Below are positions 1 through 8,213 of a DNA stretch of 64,000 nt, piece after piece (within the stretch, counting starts at the first letter, position 1; the number at the start of each line of letters is the position of its first letter). The notes below the pieces were generated by a model that saw nothing but the letters and a program-made list of their open reading frames with translations, did no database searches and was not told the origin of the DNA. Made by a program: the position numbers and the translations under genes. Source of the DNA: Pseudomonadota bacterium (lineage in GTDB: Bacteria > Myxococcota_A > UBA796 > GCA-2862545); contig CANNIZ010000016.1 of assembly GCA_947505245.1 (NCBI GenBank), positions 30,846-94,845 of the forward strand. Direction: 5' to 3'.

Positions 1-254
1 ACGACGGCAGCACGGTCCGCTTCCGCAGCGTCCATGAGGGCTACGACCCGACGAACCGCATCAGCGCGATGTCGTACCTGTACGAGCGTCAGCAGAAGGG
101 CGAGGTCCCGACCGGACTGTTGTACGTCGAGACGGGCCGCCCGCAGATGCACACGATCATGAACTCGATCGACAAGGCGCTCGCAACCCTGCCGTTCGAA
201 GCGCTCAACCCAGGATCGGCCGCGCTCGAAAAGCTCCAGCGGGCGTACCGATAG
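1..254 (+). CDS. korB: 2-oxoacid:ferredoxin oxidoreductase, beta subunit (3' end only)
   Basis: Only the last 83 codons are present; the gene enters from the left edge in the frame starting at base 3 and stops with TAG at 252-254. The remnant reads VRFRSVHEGYDPTNR, then YLYERQQKGEVPTGLLYVE, then a PGSAAL stretch near the end. This is the characteristic C-terminus of the thiamine-diphosphate beta subunit of 2-oxoglutarate/2-oxoacid:ferredoxin oxidoreductases (KorB). The family decarboxylates a 2-oxoacid to its acyl-CoA while reducing ferredoxin, with a KorA partner usually encoded just upstream, here outside the window. The thiamine-binding part is not visible, so substrate specificity (2-oxoglutarate or another oxoacid) cannot be judged. 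Confidence 0.85.
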   Translation, partial: DGSTVRFRSVHEGYDPTNRISAMSYLYERQQKGEVPTGLLYVETGRPQMHTIMNSIDKALATLPFEALNPGSAALEKLQRAYR

Positions 255-394
255 ACGCACCCCTGCCGCCGTGGGTCACGCTCACGGACGGCGGTCTCCG
301 GGCCGCGATCCCGAGCGACCCGGCTGAGCGCTGGGGAGGACTCGTCCTGATCGCCCTGTCGGGGCTGGTCGCGTGGGCGGGCGGCTTCGCAACG

Positions 395-769
395 TTGTTG
401 GGGCTGCTGGCCATGGTGCTCGGCGTCGGGATGTTTGCGAGCAGCTTTCAGTCCGAGCGTTTCATCGTCGAACATGGGGTCCTGACGCGAGAAAAGGCCA
501 GCCCGCTCGGCAAACGCGCGGACCGGTTCGTCCTCGTCGAGGTCGAGGTCGAGGGCCGCGTCGACGAGGGCCTGCGAGGAGGAACGTCCGGAGCGGTGAT
601 GCTGTTGAAGCGCGGAACGCAGACGGTGGTGCTTCAACTGGCGGTGCCGGCCGCGTGGCGTGAAGAGGACCGGCGGCGCGTCTACGCCGACGTCGCGGCC
701 CTCGTGGCCGCGCTCGTAAAGCTCGGAGCGGCCCCGGCCGGATCGACACACAACCCGCTCAGAGGCTGA
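395..769 (+). CDS. Small membrane protein with soluble C-terminal domain, start uncertain
   Basis: I do not recognise this family. The frame is open from base 38 and shows strong G/C third-position bias from about base 251, so coding very probably begins near the korB stop. No ATG, GTG or TTG exists in frame between 38 and 395, where a TTG occurs without a ribosome-binding site. The upstream in-frame translation (PIDAPLPPWVTLTDGG) runs into a long hydrophobic stretch around bases 340-430, enough for one or two membrane helices. The following 100 residues, beginning FIVEHGVLTREKASP, look soluble and mixed alpha/beta, somewhat like small PH-like membrane-linked domains. The stop is 3 bases from the convergent zinc-ribbon gene. 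The function is unknown. Confidence 0.55.
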   Translation: MLGLLAMVLGVGMFASSFQSERFIVEHGVLTREKASPLGKRADRFVLVEVEVEGRVDEGLRGGTSGAVMLLKRGTQTVVLQLAVPAAWREEDRRRVYADVAALVAALVKLGAAPAGSTHNPLRG

Positions 770-772
770 CGC

Positions 773-1249
773 TCACCGGTCGTCGGTGCCGTGCTTCCTG
801 CGCCCCGCGGGGAACGGGATCACCTGCCCGCGTTTTTGCGGCCCCACCGGCGGGTCCGCGACCTCGCGCATCGCCAGGTGCCCGCACAGGTGGCACGCCT
901 CGTGGACCTCGACCCGGCGCCGCGCGTCGGACGAGTCCGGCAGGCGCATACACGGCGTCTCGAGTGTTCGTTGGCGGCACTCCGGGCAGTAGGCGTACCG
1001 CGACCGGGCGCCGTGCACGTTGGTGACGGCGTTCGTGCACCGCGGGCAAACGAGGACCTCGTACGTGAGCGGGTCTCCGTCGACTGACGTGCTGACCAGC
1101 TCGGTCCCCTGACGGCCGAGCGACACGAGCGGCAAGCCGCACGACGGGCAGTCGCGCTTCTTGCGCATGGACCAGACCACGCCAAGGGTGAGGGCGAGGG
1201 CGGCCAGCAGCACGCCGATCAGTCCCAGCACCGACGGGTCGGTCAGCAA
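773..1249 (-). CDS. Membrane-anchored zinc-ribbon protein with four CxxC motifs
   Basis: The protein has 158 residues. I chose the TTG at 1249 because a GGAGGAG Shine-Dalgarno lies 5-6 bases upstream and the TTG overlaps the TGA of the M24 peptidase gene (TTGCTGA); the longer open frame to 1393 is a shadow. Residues 5-24 form one hydrophobic helix followed by MRKKR, so the C-terminal part should be cytoplasmic. Four CxxC pairs follow (CPSC, CPRC, CPEC, CHLC), enough for two zinc ribbons or rubredoxin-like knuckles. The tail is basic. The gene is translationally coupled to the peptidase, but nothing shows a functional link. The family is not recognised beyond 'zinc ribbon'. Confidence 0.7.
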   Translation of the reverse strand: MLTDPSVLGLIGVLLAALALTLGVVWSMRKKRDCPSCGLPLVSLGRQGTELVSTSVDGDPLTYEVLVCPRCTNAVTNVHGARSRYAYCPECRQRTLETPCMRLPDSSDARRRVEVHEACHLCGHLAMREVADPPVGPQKRGQVIPFPAGRRKHGTDDR

Positions 1250-2634
1250 AGTCGCTCCTCCGGGGTGGGTCCGACCCCGATGATCGCCTCGAGTTCCGCG
1301 ATCTCTTTCGGGATGGAACCCGTGAGGACGTCGGGGCCATCCGCGGTGACGAGCACGTCGTCTTCGATGCGGATGCCGCCGAACCCGGCCCATTGGGCGG
1401 CGCGGTCCCAGTCGATCGCGTCCGCGAACGTGGCGCGCAGCTTCTTGTCGGCCAGGATCGCAGGCACCACGTAGAAGCCCGGCTCGATCGTGACGACCCA
1501 GCCGGCCTCGAGCGGCAGATCGAGGCGCAGGTAGCGCGTGCCGAACAGGTCCGGGCGGCCCTGGCCCTTCGGGTACGCCGGCCGATCGCCGAAGTTCTCG
1601 AGGTCGTGCACGTCCATGCCGAGCAGATGCCCGGTTCCGTGCGGGTAGAACACCGCGTGCGCGCCGATCTCGACGGCGGCTTCGGGCGACACGCGCAGCA
1701 GCTTCTCGTCGGCGAGGAACTGCGCGAGGACGAGGCAGGAGGCGTCGTGGACGGTGCGGTAGCGCACGCCTGGCCTCGTCAGCGCGATCGAGGTCTTCTG
1801 GGCGTCCAACACGGCCTGGTACGCGGCGCGCTGGCGGCCGTCGAACTTGCCGGAGACCGGCCAGGTGCGCGTCACGTCGGCGCCGTAGCCGGTGCGGACC
1901 TCGGCCCCGCCGTCGAGCAGCAACAGCCGGCCGTTGTGGAGCTCGGCGTCGTGCGTGCGGGAGTGCAGCACGTCACCCGACTGGGTGAGGATCGTCCCGT
2001 AGCCTTCGGTGCAGTCGTGGTAGGTCAGGATCGCCTGGAACAGCGCCGTCAGGTGCTGCTCGTGCCCGCCGGGCCGCGTCCCGCGCATACACGCGACGTG
2101 CGCCTTGGCAGTGACCTCGGCCGCGGCGCGGAGCTCGTTGATCTCGCCCTGCGACTTGGGACGGCGCAGCGCGATGATCGCGTCGATCAGGGCGTCGTCG
2201 CCGTAATGCTTACCAAACGACAGCGGCTCGCCCGTGATCTCCGTCAGGCGCCGGTTCTTCGACTCGTCGGCGACCGCGATCGTCTGCACGGTGAGGTCGT
2301 CGATCGCCACGGGGAGCTCGTCGATCGAGCGCACCGCGTCCACGTGGTAACGCTCCCGCAGCGTATCAAAGCCCTCGACTTCGCCGTGCCACAGGGCGTC
2401 ATCGTGTTCCGGCGGTACCAGGAACAGCGTGCAGTAGTCGTCCTGCAGCAACATCGCGGCGTCGGGGATCGCGCAGCCTGTGAAGTAAAGGAACGTGCTG
2501 TCTTGGCGAAACGGCAGCTTGTTCATGGGGAGATTGCGCGACCGCTCTCCGTTGCCCATGAGCAGGACGGGACCGGGGACGAGCCCGGACAGGCGGCGAC
2601 GGCGTTCAGCGAAGGTCGTGGCGAGCGTAGGCAT
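1243..2634 (-). CDS. Xaa-Pro aminopeptidase-type peptidase, family M24B
   Basis: This is a 463-residue cytoplasmic metallopeptidase that should remove N-terminal residues preceding proline. The N-terminal half (RRRRLSGLVPGPVLLMGNGE, then FLYFTGCAIPDA) matches the aminopeptidase P N-terminal domain. The C-terminal pita-bread domain shows all five expected metal ligands: two Asp in LLLLDGGAE...GYGADVTRTWP, a His in HAVFYPHGTGHLLG, a Glu in VVTIEPGFY and a Glu in GGIRIEDDVL. The open frame runs further upstream to 3090, but the ATG at 2634 starts exactly at the domain boundary. It is divergent from the asparaginase gene, with 46 bases between the two starts, so both promoters must lie there. Confidence 0.9.
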   Translation of the reverse strand: MPTLATTFAERRRRLSGLVPGPVLLMGNGERSRNLPMNKLPFRQDSTFLYFTGCAIPDAAMLLQDDYCTLFLVPPEHDDALWHGEVEGFDTLRERYHVDAVRSIDELPVAIDDLTVQTIAVADESKNRRLTEITGEPLSFGKHYGDDALIDAIIALRRPKSQGEINELRAAAEVTAKAHVACMRGTRPGGHEQHLTALFQAILTYHDCTEGYGTILTQSGDVLHSRTHDAELHNGRLLLLDGGAEVRTGYGADVTRTWPVSGKFDGRQRAAYQAVLDAQKTSIALTRPGVRYRTVHDASCLVLAQFLADEKLLRVSPEAAVEIGAHAVFYPHGTGHLLGMDVHDLENFGDRPAYPKGQGRPDLFGTRYLRLDLPLEAGWVVTIEPGFYVVPAILADKKLRATFADAIDWDRAAQWAGFGGIRIEDDVLVTADGPDVLTGSIPKEIAELEAIIGVGPTPEERLC

Positions 2635-2680
2635 AAATACAACGTACACGGGGATGGCCCGACGTGCTACGACCCCGCCC

Positions 2681-3664
2681 ATGCCCAAGAAGCGCGTCCT
2701 GTTGCTGCACACTGGCGGCACCCTCGGCATGATCGGCTCGCCGCTCGAACCGGGCCTGTTCTCGCAGGTGCTGGGCGACAAGGTGCCCGAGCTCGCCCAG
2801 ATCGCCCAGGTGGACACCCGCATCGTCTGCAACCTCGACAGCAGCGATCTTGGGCCCGAGGAGTGGCAGGCGCTCGCGACGACGATCGCGGACTCCCGTA
2901 CATCGTATGACGGGTTCGTGGTCGTCCACGGCACCGACACGATGGCATACACAGCCTCGGCCCTCGCGTTTGCGCTGCGCGGCCTCGACCGGCCCGTGGT
3001 CCTGACGGGGGCGCAGCGGCCTCTCGCAGCGCTGCGAACCGACGCCCGCCGCAACCTGACGGACGCCGTCGAGCTCGCAACCTGCGACATCCCCGAGGTC
3101 GGGATCTGTTTTGACGGGCTCCTGCTGCGCGGCTGCCGCGCCGCGAAGTCCGACGCACGCCATTACCGCGCGTTCGAGAGCCCCGGCATCGAGCCGATCG
3201 CCAAGCTCGGCTTCGACGTGGACGTGGCGGACCACGTGCGCCGGCCGCGCGAGGCGTTCTCCTGCGATCCGCGGTTCGACGCAGGCATCGCGGTGCTGCA
3301 CATCACGCCGGGGCTCGACCCGCTCGTGCTGGAGCGCATGCTCGACGACGCCGAGCTCCGCGGACTCGTGCTGATCGCGTTCGGCGTCGGCACCGTGCCC
3401 ACCGGGCGGCGGCCGATCGCCCCCGTGATCAAGAAGGCCGTCGACCGGGGCGTGGACGTGCTCGTCGCCACGTCGTGGGGCGGTATCGTCGACCTCGGGC
3501 TGTACAAGAACAGCCTCCTGCTCCGCGACGCCGGCGCGATCGCGGGCGGCAAGATGCGCGTCGAGGCGGCGGTCGCCAAGCTGATGCACGCGCTCGCGAC
3601 CGTACCCGACCGCGACGAGCGGCGCCGCTACCTCGAGACGGACGTCGCTGGAGAGCGCGATTGA
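2681..3664 (+). CDS. ansA: L-asparaginase, type I
   Basis: This 327-residue enzyme hydrolyses L-asparagine to aspartate and ammonia. It lacks a signal peptide, consistent with the cytoplasmic type I group. The first catalytic threonine is T14 in HTGGTLGM. The second catalytic pair is T85-D86 in VVHGTDTMAYT. The family block VVLTGAQRPL followed by RTDARRNLTDA is intact, and the C-terminal regulatory-type domain is present at full length. The ATG at 2681 was chosen because the catalytic N-terminus begins immediately after it; the frame is open further upstream only as antisense of the M24 gene. The substrate is inferred from family membership. Confidence 0.88.
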   Translation: MPKKRVLLLHTGGTLGMIGSPLEPGLFSQVLGDKVPELAQIAQVDTRIVCNLDSSDLGPEEWQALATTIADSRTSYDGFVVVHGTDTMAYTASALAFALRGLDRPVVLTGAQRPLAALRTDARRNLTDAVELATCDIPEVGICFDGLLLRGCRAAKSDARHYRAFESPGIEPIAKLGFDVDVADHVRRPREAFSCDPRFDAGIAVLHITPGLDPLVLERMLDDAELRGLVLIAFGVGTVPTGRRPIAPVIKKAVDRGVDVLVATSWGGIVDLGLYKNSLLLRDAGAIAGGKMRVEAAVAKLMHALATVPDRDERRRYLETDVAGERD

Positions 3665-3671
3665 CGCCGCG

Positions 3672-4967
3672 ATGCAGACGACGGGCTCCCCCCTGCGCGG
3701 CCTGATCCTCGTCGCGGCGTTCAGGCTCGCGGGCTGCGCCCCCGCGGTCGACACCGCGGCATCGCCCGACACCGACGAGACCGACCCCCGCGACACGGAC
3801 ACCTCGATGCCCGCTGACCCTTCCTTCGACCTGCGCGTGCGCGACCTCGGGTTCGCGTCGACCTACCTTCACCACGATGACGGCGCTGGGTGGACCTCGC
3901 TGCCCGGCGACGCCATGGCGCAGGACGGGGCCTGGCAGCGCTACACGCGCGACGTCGATCCGGAGGGGCCCTTCGGTTCGACCTTCACGTTCAACGACGG
4001 CGCGAGCACGTGGTACCCCGGCGGCTCGGACAACAACTACCGGGCGAGCGGGCGCGACGTGTGGGTGTCCGACGGGCTCATGTACACGCACGACGTGATC
4101 GCCGACGCGCCGCCTGCCGACGAGTTTACCGTGCTCACGATCAACCTTCACACGTACCAGGAAGCGTACGCCGACGCGGCTCTCGACCACGTCGTCGACG
4201 TGATCGCAGCGGTCGGCGCGGATCTCGTCGCGCTGCAGGAGTGCGCGCAGTCGAAGGACGCCGTCGTCGTGGAGGATCACCTCGGCGTCGCGCTGAAGTC
4301 CGACAACATGGCGCGCCGCATCGCCAAGCGCCTGCAGGAGCGGCACGGCCTCGACTACGCGTTCTACTGGGACTGGCATCACTACGGGTTCGACACGTAC
4401 GAAGAGGGGCTCGCCGTGATGGCCCCCGCCACGTCCACGATGCGCGCCTACGGCTCGTCCTGGGTGTCGACGAGCGAGTCGGTCTACGACGCCCTCGGCG
4501 CGCGAAAGGTCGTGTATGCGACGTTCGACACGCCCCACGGGCCCGTCGTCCTCGCGTCCGCGCACCTCTCCTGGGGAACCGATCAATACGCCCAGATCGA
4601 CCGCGCGCGCGCCGTGCTCGAGGGACAGATCACGCCCGACGTGCGCGCCGCCTTCGTCGCCGGCGACTTCAACGCCGACTCGCGCAGCGGTGGGTACACC
4701 CACATGACGGAAGACGGCCAATACACGGATACGTACGTGGCCGCAAACGGCGGCCTCACCGACAACGGGTTCGATGACCCGACGACCGACGAGGGCACCC
4801 GCATCGACTACGTGTTCGCGTACAACGGCACGAGCGAAGGTGCGCCGGCGGCGATCACGTCGCAGCGGGTGTTCTTCGACCTCGGCGGCGCCGGCCACGG
4901 GCACGCGAGCCTGCAGCGCGTGTCCGATCATCGCGGCGTCGTCGTAAGGTTCTCGACGGCGCGGTGA
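3672..4967 (+). CDS. Lipoprotein: CBM-like domain fused to endonuclease/exonuclease/phosphatase domain
   Basis: This 431-residue exported lipoprotein has a hydrophobic signal ending LAGC (Cys22), then a Thr/Asp-rich linker. Residues about 50-145 resemble a starch-binding-type carbohydrate module (CBM25/53-like): aromatic residues, the W-x-YTRDV strand, FTFNDG and GRDVWVSDG. Residues about 155-431 carry the DNase I-like (EEP) fold with all core motifs: TINLHTY, LVALQE, GDFNADS, IDYVFA and SDHRGVV. EEP proteins cleave phosphodiesters or phosphomonoesters (DNA, sphingomyelin, inositol phosphates); the substrate here is unknown. Being outside the inner membrane, it more likely acts on extracellular or envelope substrates. 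The gene starts 7 bases after the asparaginase stop. Confidence 0.78.
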   Translation: MQTTGSPLRGLILVAAFRLAGCAPAVDTAASPDTDETDPRDTDTSMPADPSFDLRVRDLGFASTYLHHDDGAGWTSLPGDAMAQDGAWQRYTRDVDPEGPFGSTFTFNDGASTWYPGGSDNNYRASGRDVWVSDGLMYTHDVIADAPPADEFTVLTINLHTYQEAYADAALDHVVDVIAAVGADLVALQECAQSKDAVVVEDHLGVALKSDNMARRIAKRLQERHGLDYAFYWDWHHYGFDTYEEGLAVMAPATSTMRAYGSSWVSTSESVYDALGARKVVYATFDTPHGPVVLASAHLSWGTDQYAQIDRARAVLEGQITPDVRAAFVAGDFNADSRSGGYTHMTEDGQYTDTYVAANGGLTDNGFDDPTTDEGTRIDYVFAYNGTSEGAPAAITSQRVFFDLGGAGHGHASLQRVSDHRGVVVRFSTAR

Positions 4968-4970
4968 CGC

Positions 4971-6206
4971 CTAGTTTGGGTGGAAGCCCCACAGCGCGTA
5001 CAGCGTGAAGAACCCGATCACGTAGGCCAGAGTCACGTGCCAGCCGTTCTTGACGTAGGCGACGGCGTTCTTGGCTTCGGGAAACGTGTTCGACAGCGCG
5101 ACGCCGGCGGAGGAGCCGAACCAGATCATCGAGCCGCCGAAGCCGACCGCGTAGGCGAGCATGCCCCAATCATACCCGCCCTGCTTCAGCGCGAGGGCCG
5201 TGAGCGGGATGTTGTCGAACCCGGCGGAGAGGAACCCGAGCCCGAGCGACACCTTCCACGAGGCCGTCGGAAGCTCGCTCACCGGCATCATGGATGCGCA
5301 CAGCACCAGCGACAGCAGAAACACCGCGCCCTTCGCGGCGTCCGGCAGCAGGGTCCAGGTGACGGGGCGCACGGGCGAGGTGGCGAGGATCGCAGCCCAC
5401 AGCGCGAGGGCGATCCACGGCCCGCTGTCCGACCACTCGGAGAACACCATGTTCACAAGCACATTTGCCGCGACAGCCGCGCCGAGCAGCGCAGCGACGA
5501 TCCCTACCCGCCCATAGTCGACGTTCGTATCACCGATCTCGTCTTTGCTGATCCGCTGGTACCGATCCTGCTGCACCGACGCGATCGTACCGCAGACGAG
5601 CAACGCGGGAACGGCCGCGATGTAGCCGTGCAGTACATCGAGCGGGCTCTTTCCGGCGATCCACATCATGGTCGTGGTGGTGTCACCCACCACCGAGCCG
5701 CAGCCGCCAGCATTGGAAGCAGCGACGATGGCCGCGAGGAACCCGATGTGGACGCGCCCTTTGAATACGATGCGGGCGACCGTGCCTCCGATCATCGCCG
5801 CCGCGATGTTGTCGAGGAAGCTCGAGATCACGAACACCATGACCAGCAGCGCGAGGCCGCCCGTCCAATTGTCCGGCAGCCAGCGGGGCAGCACGTTTGG
5901 GATGTTCGTCTTTTCGAAGTGATCGGCGAGCAACGCGAAGCCGCACAGCAGCCCGAACAGGTTCGCGATCACCACCCACTCGTGCAGGAGGTGGTCGAGC
6001 AGGTCGAACCCGAACGCGAGCTTGAATGCCGTTATTACGACGAGGCCCGTCACTGCGACCTGCATCGTATGTTTGTGCAGCAGCGCAACACCGACGAGCA
6101 CACACGCGAACAGGATGAACGCGATCGGGACGCCCCCGACCCGAGGACCCGCTTCGCCAGCAGTCGAAGACGCCTGGGCGAGATTCGTGAACAGCATCAA
6201 CAGCAC
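4971..6206 (-). CDS. NhaD-like Na+/H+ antiporter (ion transporter superfamily)
   Basis: This 411-residue integral membrane protein has about 10-12 hydrophobic helices. The paired motifs SSFLDNIAAAMIGG and GGCGSVVGDTTTTMMWI, together with the second-half counterpart GFDNIPLTALAL, are typical of NhaD/ArsB-type members of the ion transporter superfamily, often annotated as 'citrate transporter'. Sodium/proton exchange is the likeliest activity; the ion is inferred. The GTG at 6206 is preferred because GGAG lies 7 bases upstream; the ATG at 6197 is an alternative. The N-terminus (MLLMLFTNLAQASS) could be a signal sequence. The gene converges on the EEP lipoprotein with 3 bases between them. Confidence 0.8.
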   Translation of the reverse strand: MLLMLFTNLAQASSTAGEAGPRVGGVPIAFILFACVLVGVALLHKHTMQVAVTGLVVITAFKLAFGFDLLDHLLHEWVVIANLFGLLCGFALLADHFEKTNIPNVLPRWLPDNWTGGLALLVMVFVISSFLDNIAAAMIGGTVARIVFKGRVHIGFLAAIVAASNAGGCGSVVGDTTTTMMWIAGKSPLDVLHGYIAAVPALLVCGTIASVQQDRYQRISKDEIGDTNVDYGRVGIVAALLGAAVAANVLVNMVFSEWSDSGPWIALALWAAILATSPVRPVTWTLLPDAAKGAVFLLSLVLCASMMPVSELPTASWKVSLGLGFLSAGFDNIPLTALALKQGGYDWGMLAYAVGFGGSMIWFGSSAGVALSNTFPEAKNAVAYVKNGWHVTLAYVIGFFTLYALWGFHPN

Positions 6207-6293
6207 GGTCGCTCCGCAATTGAAGGCTTTCCAGCTATGCCGTAGGGCGCGACATCGCCATCCAACAACTGACGGATGCAGCGGGAAGCCACG

Positions 6294-8213
6294 TCACGTT
6301 GGCGTCCACAACCGCTCCGCGAGGCCCGACGCGCGCTGAACCGGCCGCCGCACCGCGCTCGCGAGCACCTCGGGCTGGGCCAACAGCGTGAGCCGCTTCC
6401 GAGCCCGCGTCGCGCCGGTGTACACGAGCTCGCGAGTGAGAATCGGAGATGGCTGGTCGGGCAATACGACGAGGACATCGTCGAACTCTGACCCCTGGCT
6501 CTTGTGAATGGTCATCGCGAACACGGTCTCGTGGTCGGGCAGGCGCACGGGCGCGAGGTACTCCACGCCGCCGTCGCTTCCGGGAAAGACGACGATTGGA
6601 TCGCTGTCGGGCCCGCGCACCACGAGACCGACGTCCCCGTTGAAGCGCCGCACGCCGTAGTCGTTGCGCCGGATCATGACCGGTCGCCCGAGGTACCAGG
6701 GGTTGCGGATCGCGGTCAGCAGGCCCTCGTCGCGCAGCCACTCCTCGATCGCCTCGTTCAGCGTTTCCACTCCGAGCGACCCTCGCCGGTGGGCGGCGAG
6801 CACCCTGAACCGGTCGAAGCGACCGAGGACGTCACGGTGAAGCGTCGGCAGGTCCTCCCCCGCTCGCAGCCCGCCTTTGAGGCGCTCCAGAGCGCTCCGA
6901 TAGCCCGCGACTACGAGCCCACGCACGGAGGCTGGCAGGCCGCCGGTCGGGGTCGGGGGGAGCCGTCCGATGTCGCGCCCGACCACGTCGCCGCGGGCGT
7001 CCACCACGAGCGAACCGGGACCGGAAGCGGGCCACGTCGGTACCGCGTCGACGGCGCCGCCCTCGTCGCCCGCCAGCGTCGCGGCGGCGAGGCGCGCGAT
7101 GCCGCTGTCGGGCGCATAACGACGGCTTCGGGTAAGGAACACCACTGCCGCGTGCGGCGCTGGCAAATCGCCCACCCCACAGAGGTCGGCGAGGACGGTG
7201 CCCGCTTCGACGCTCGCGAGCTGGTGCCGGTCGCCGAGCAACACCAGCCGGGCGCCGGCCGGCACGGCATCCACGAGCTTGGCCATCAAGGCGACGTCGA
7301 CCATCGACGCCTCGTCGATCAAGACGACGTCGAACGCAAGCGGACGCTCGGCGTCATGCCGAAACCGGGTCGGGTTCTCGCGGTTGTACCCGAGCAGCCG
7401 GTGAATCGTCCACGGCGGCAGATCGCTCAGGAACGAGGCGAGCGCAGCGGGCTCGACGCCTGACGGCAACGCCCGTCGGGCGCGTTCGACGTGGTCGGTC
7501 AAGCCCGCGCGAATCGACTCGACGACGCGAGCCGCGGCCTTGCCGGTGGGCGCCGCGACCGCTACCCGCGGCGGCGAGGTGCCGGGCGCCGACGCCGCCC
7601 ACTGGGCGAACAGCAGGGTCAACACGTTCCGAACGGTCCACGTCTTGCCGGTTCCCGGGCCGCCGGAGATCACGACGGCGCCACGCGTCAACGCAGCGAG
7701 CGCCGCCTGACGCTGCAGGTCGACGCTGCCGTCGGGGGGCGCCGCGAACAGCGCATCGAGGCCTCGCGCGAGGAGCGCCGGGTCTCCGACGGTCCGCGAC
7801 TCCGCGAGCCGTCGTCGGAACGCGTCCCGCAGCACGGTCTCGTAGTGGAAGTACCGATCCGCGTACAGCAAGCCGTCGCGCAGGACGAACGGCGTCGACC
7901 CGACCTCGGTCTCGCGCACGAGCGGGCTCACCGCGACACGCGCTCGCCAGGCGTCGCGGTCCGGCGGCAGGGCGAGGCCCGTCAAATCGACGGGTTCGTC
8001 GTCGCGACGCTCGGGCACCAGCGCCGCGAGCTCCACGCCGCGCAGATCGACACACACGTGGCCGTGTTGCGGCGCCCGGACAGCGAGGGCAACCGCGAGG
8101 AGCACGTCACCGCGTAGTTCTCCCAGCCGAGAGCCGAGCGTTCGCGCCACGTGGGCGTCGATGGCCCCGAGCGCGCCCACCGCAAGGAACGGAGCGAAGT
8201 CCGGATCGTTCAT
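6294..8213 (-). CDS. recD: Exodeoxyribonuclease V, RecD-type alpha subunit
   Basis: This 639-residue protein is the 5'-3' helicase subunit of RecBCD, which processes double-strand breaks for recombination. The Walker A motif GGPGTGKT is near residue 185, followed by APTGKAAARV and Walker B VVLIDEASMVD; the SF1B C-terminal motif is FAMTIHKSQGSEFDDV near residue 550, with TGATRARKRL close after. The N-terminal about 150 residues form the RecD interface domain contacting RecB/C. The ATG at 8213 overlaps the recB stop (ATGA), so the two are translationally coupled. Length and motif order match E. coli-type RecD rather than RecD2, which has an extra N-terminal extension. Confidence 0.93.
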   Translation of the reverse strand: MNDPDFAPFLAVGALGAIDAHVARTLGSRLGELRGDVLLAVALAVRAPQHGHVCVDLRGVELAALVPERRDDEPVDLTGLALPPDRDAWRARVAVSPLVRETEVGSTPFVLRDGLLYADRYFHYETVLRDAFRRRLAESRTVGDPALLARGLDALFAAPPDGSVDLQRQAALAALTRGAVVISGGPGTGKTWTVRNVLTLLFAQWAASAPGTSPPRVAVAAPTGKAAARVVESIRAGLTDHVERARRALPSGVEPAALASFLSDLPPWTIHRLLGYNRENPTRFRHDAERPLAFDVVLIDEASMVDVALMAKLVDAVPAGARLVLLGDRHQLASVEAGTVLADLCGVGDLPAPHAAVVFLTRSRRYAPDSGIARLAAATLAGDEGGAVDAVPTWPASGPGSLVVDARGDVVGRDIGRLPPTPTGGLPASVRGLVVAGYRSALERLKGGLRAGEDLPTLHRDVLGRFDRFRVLAAHRRGSLGVETLNEAIEEWLRDEGLLTAIRNPWYLGRPVMIRRNDYGVRRFNGDVGLVVRGPDSDPIVVFPGSDGGVEYLAPVRLPDHETVFAMTIHKSQGSEFDDVLVVLPDQPSPILTRELVYTGATRARKRLTLLAQPEVLASAVRRPVQRASGLAERLWTPT

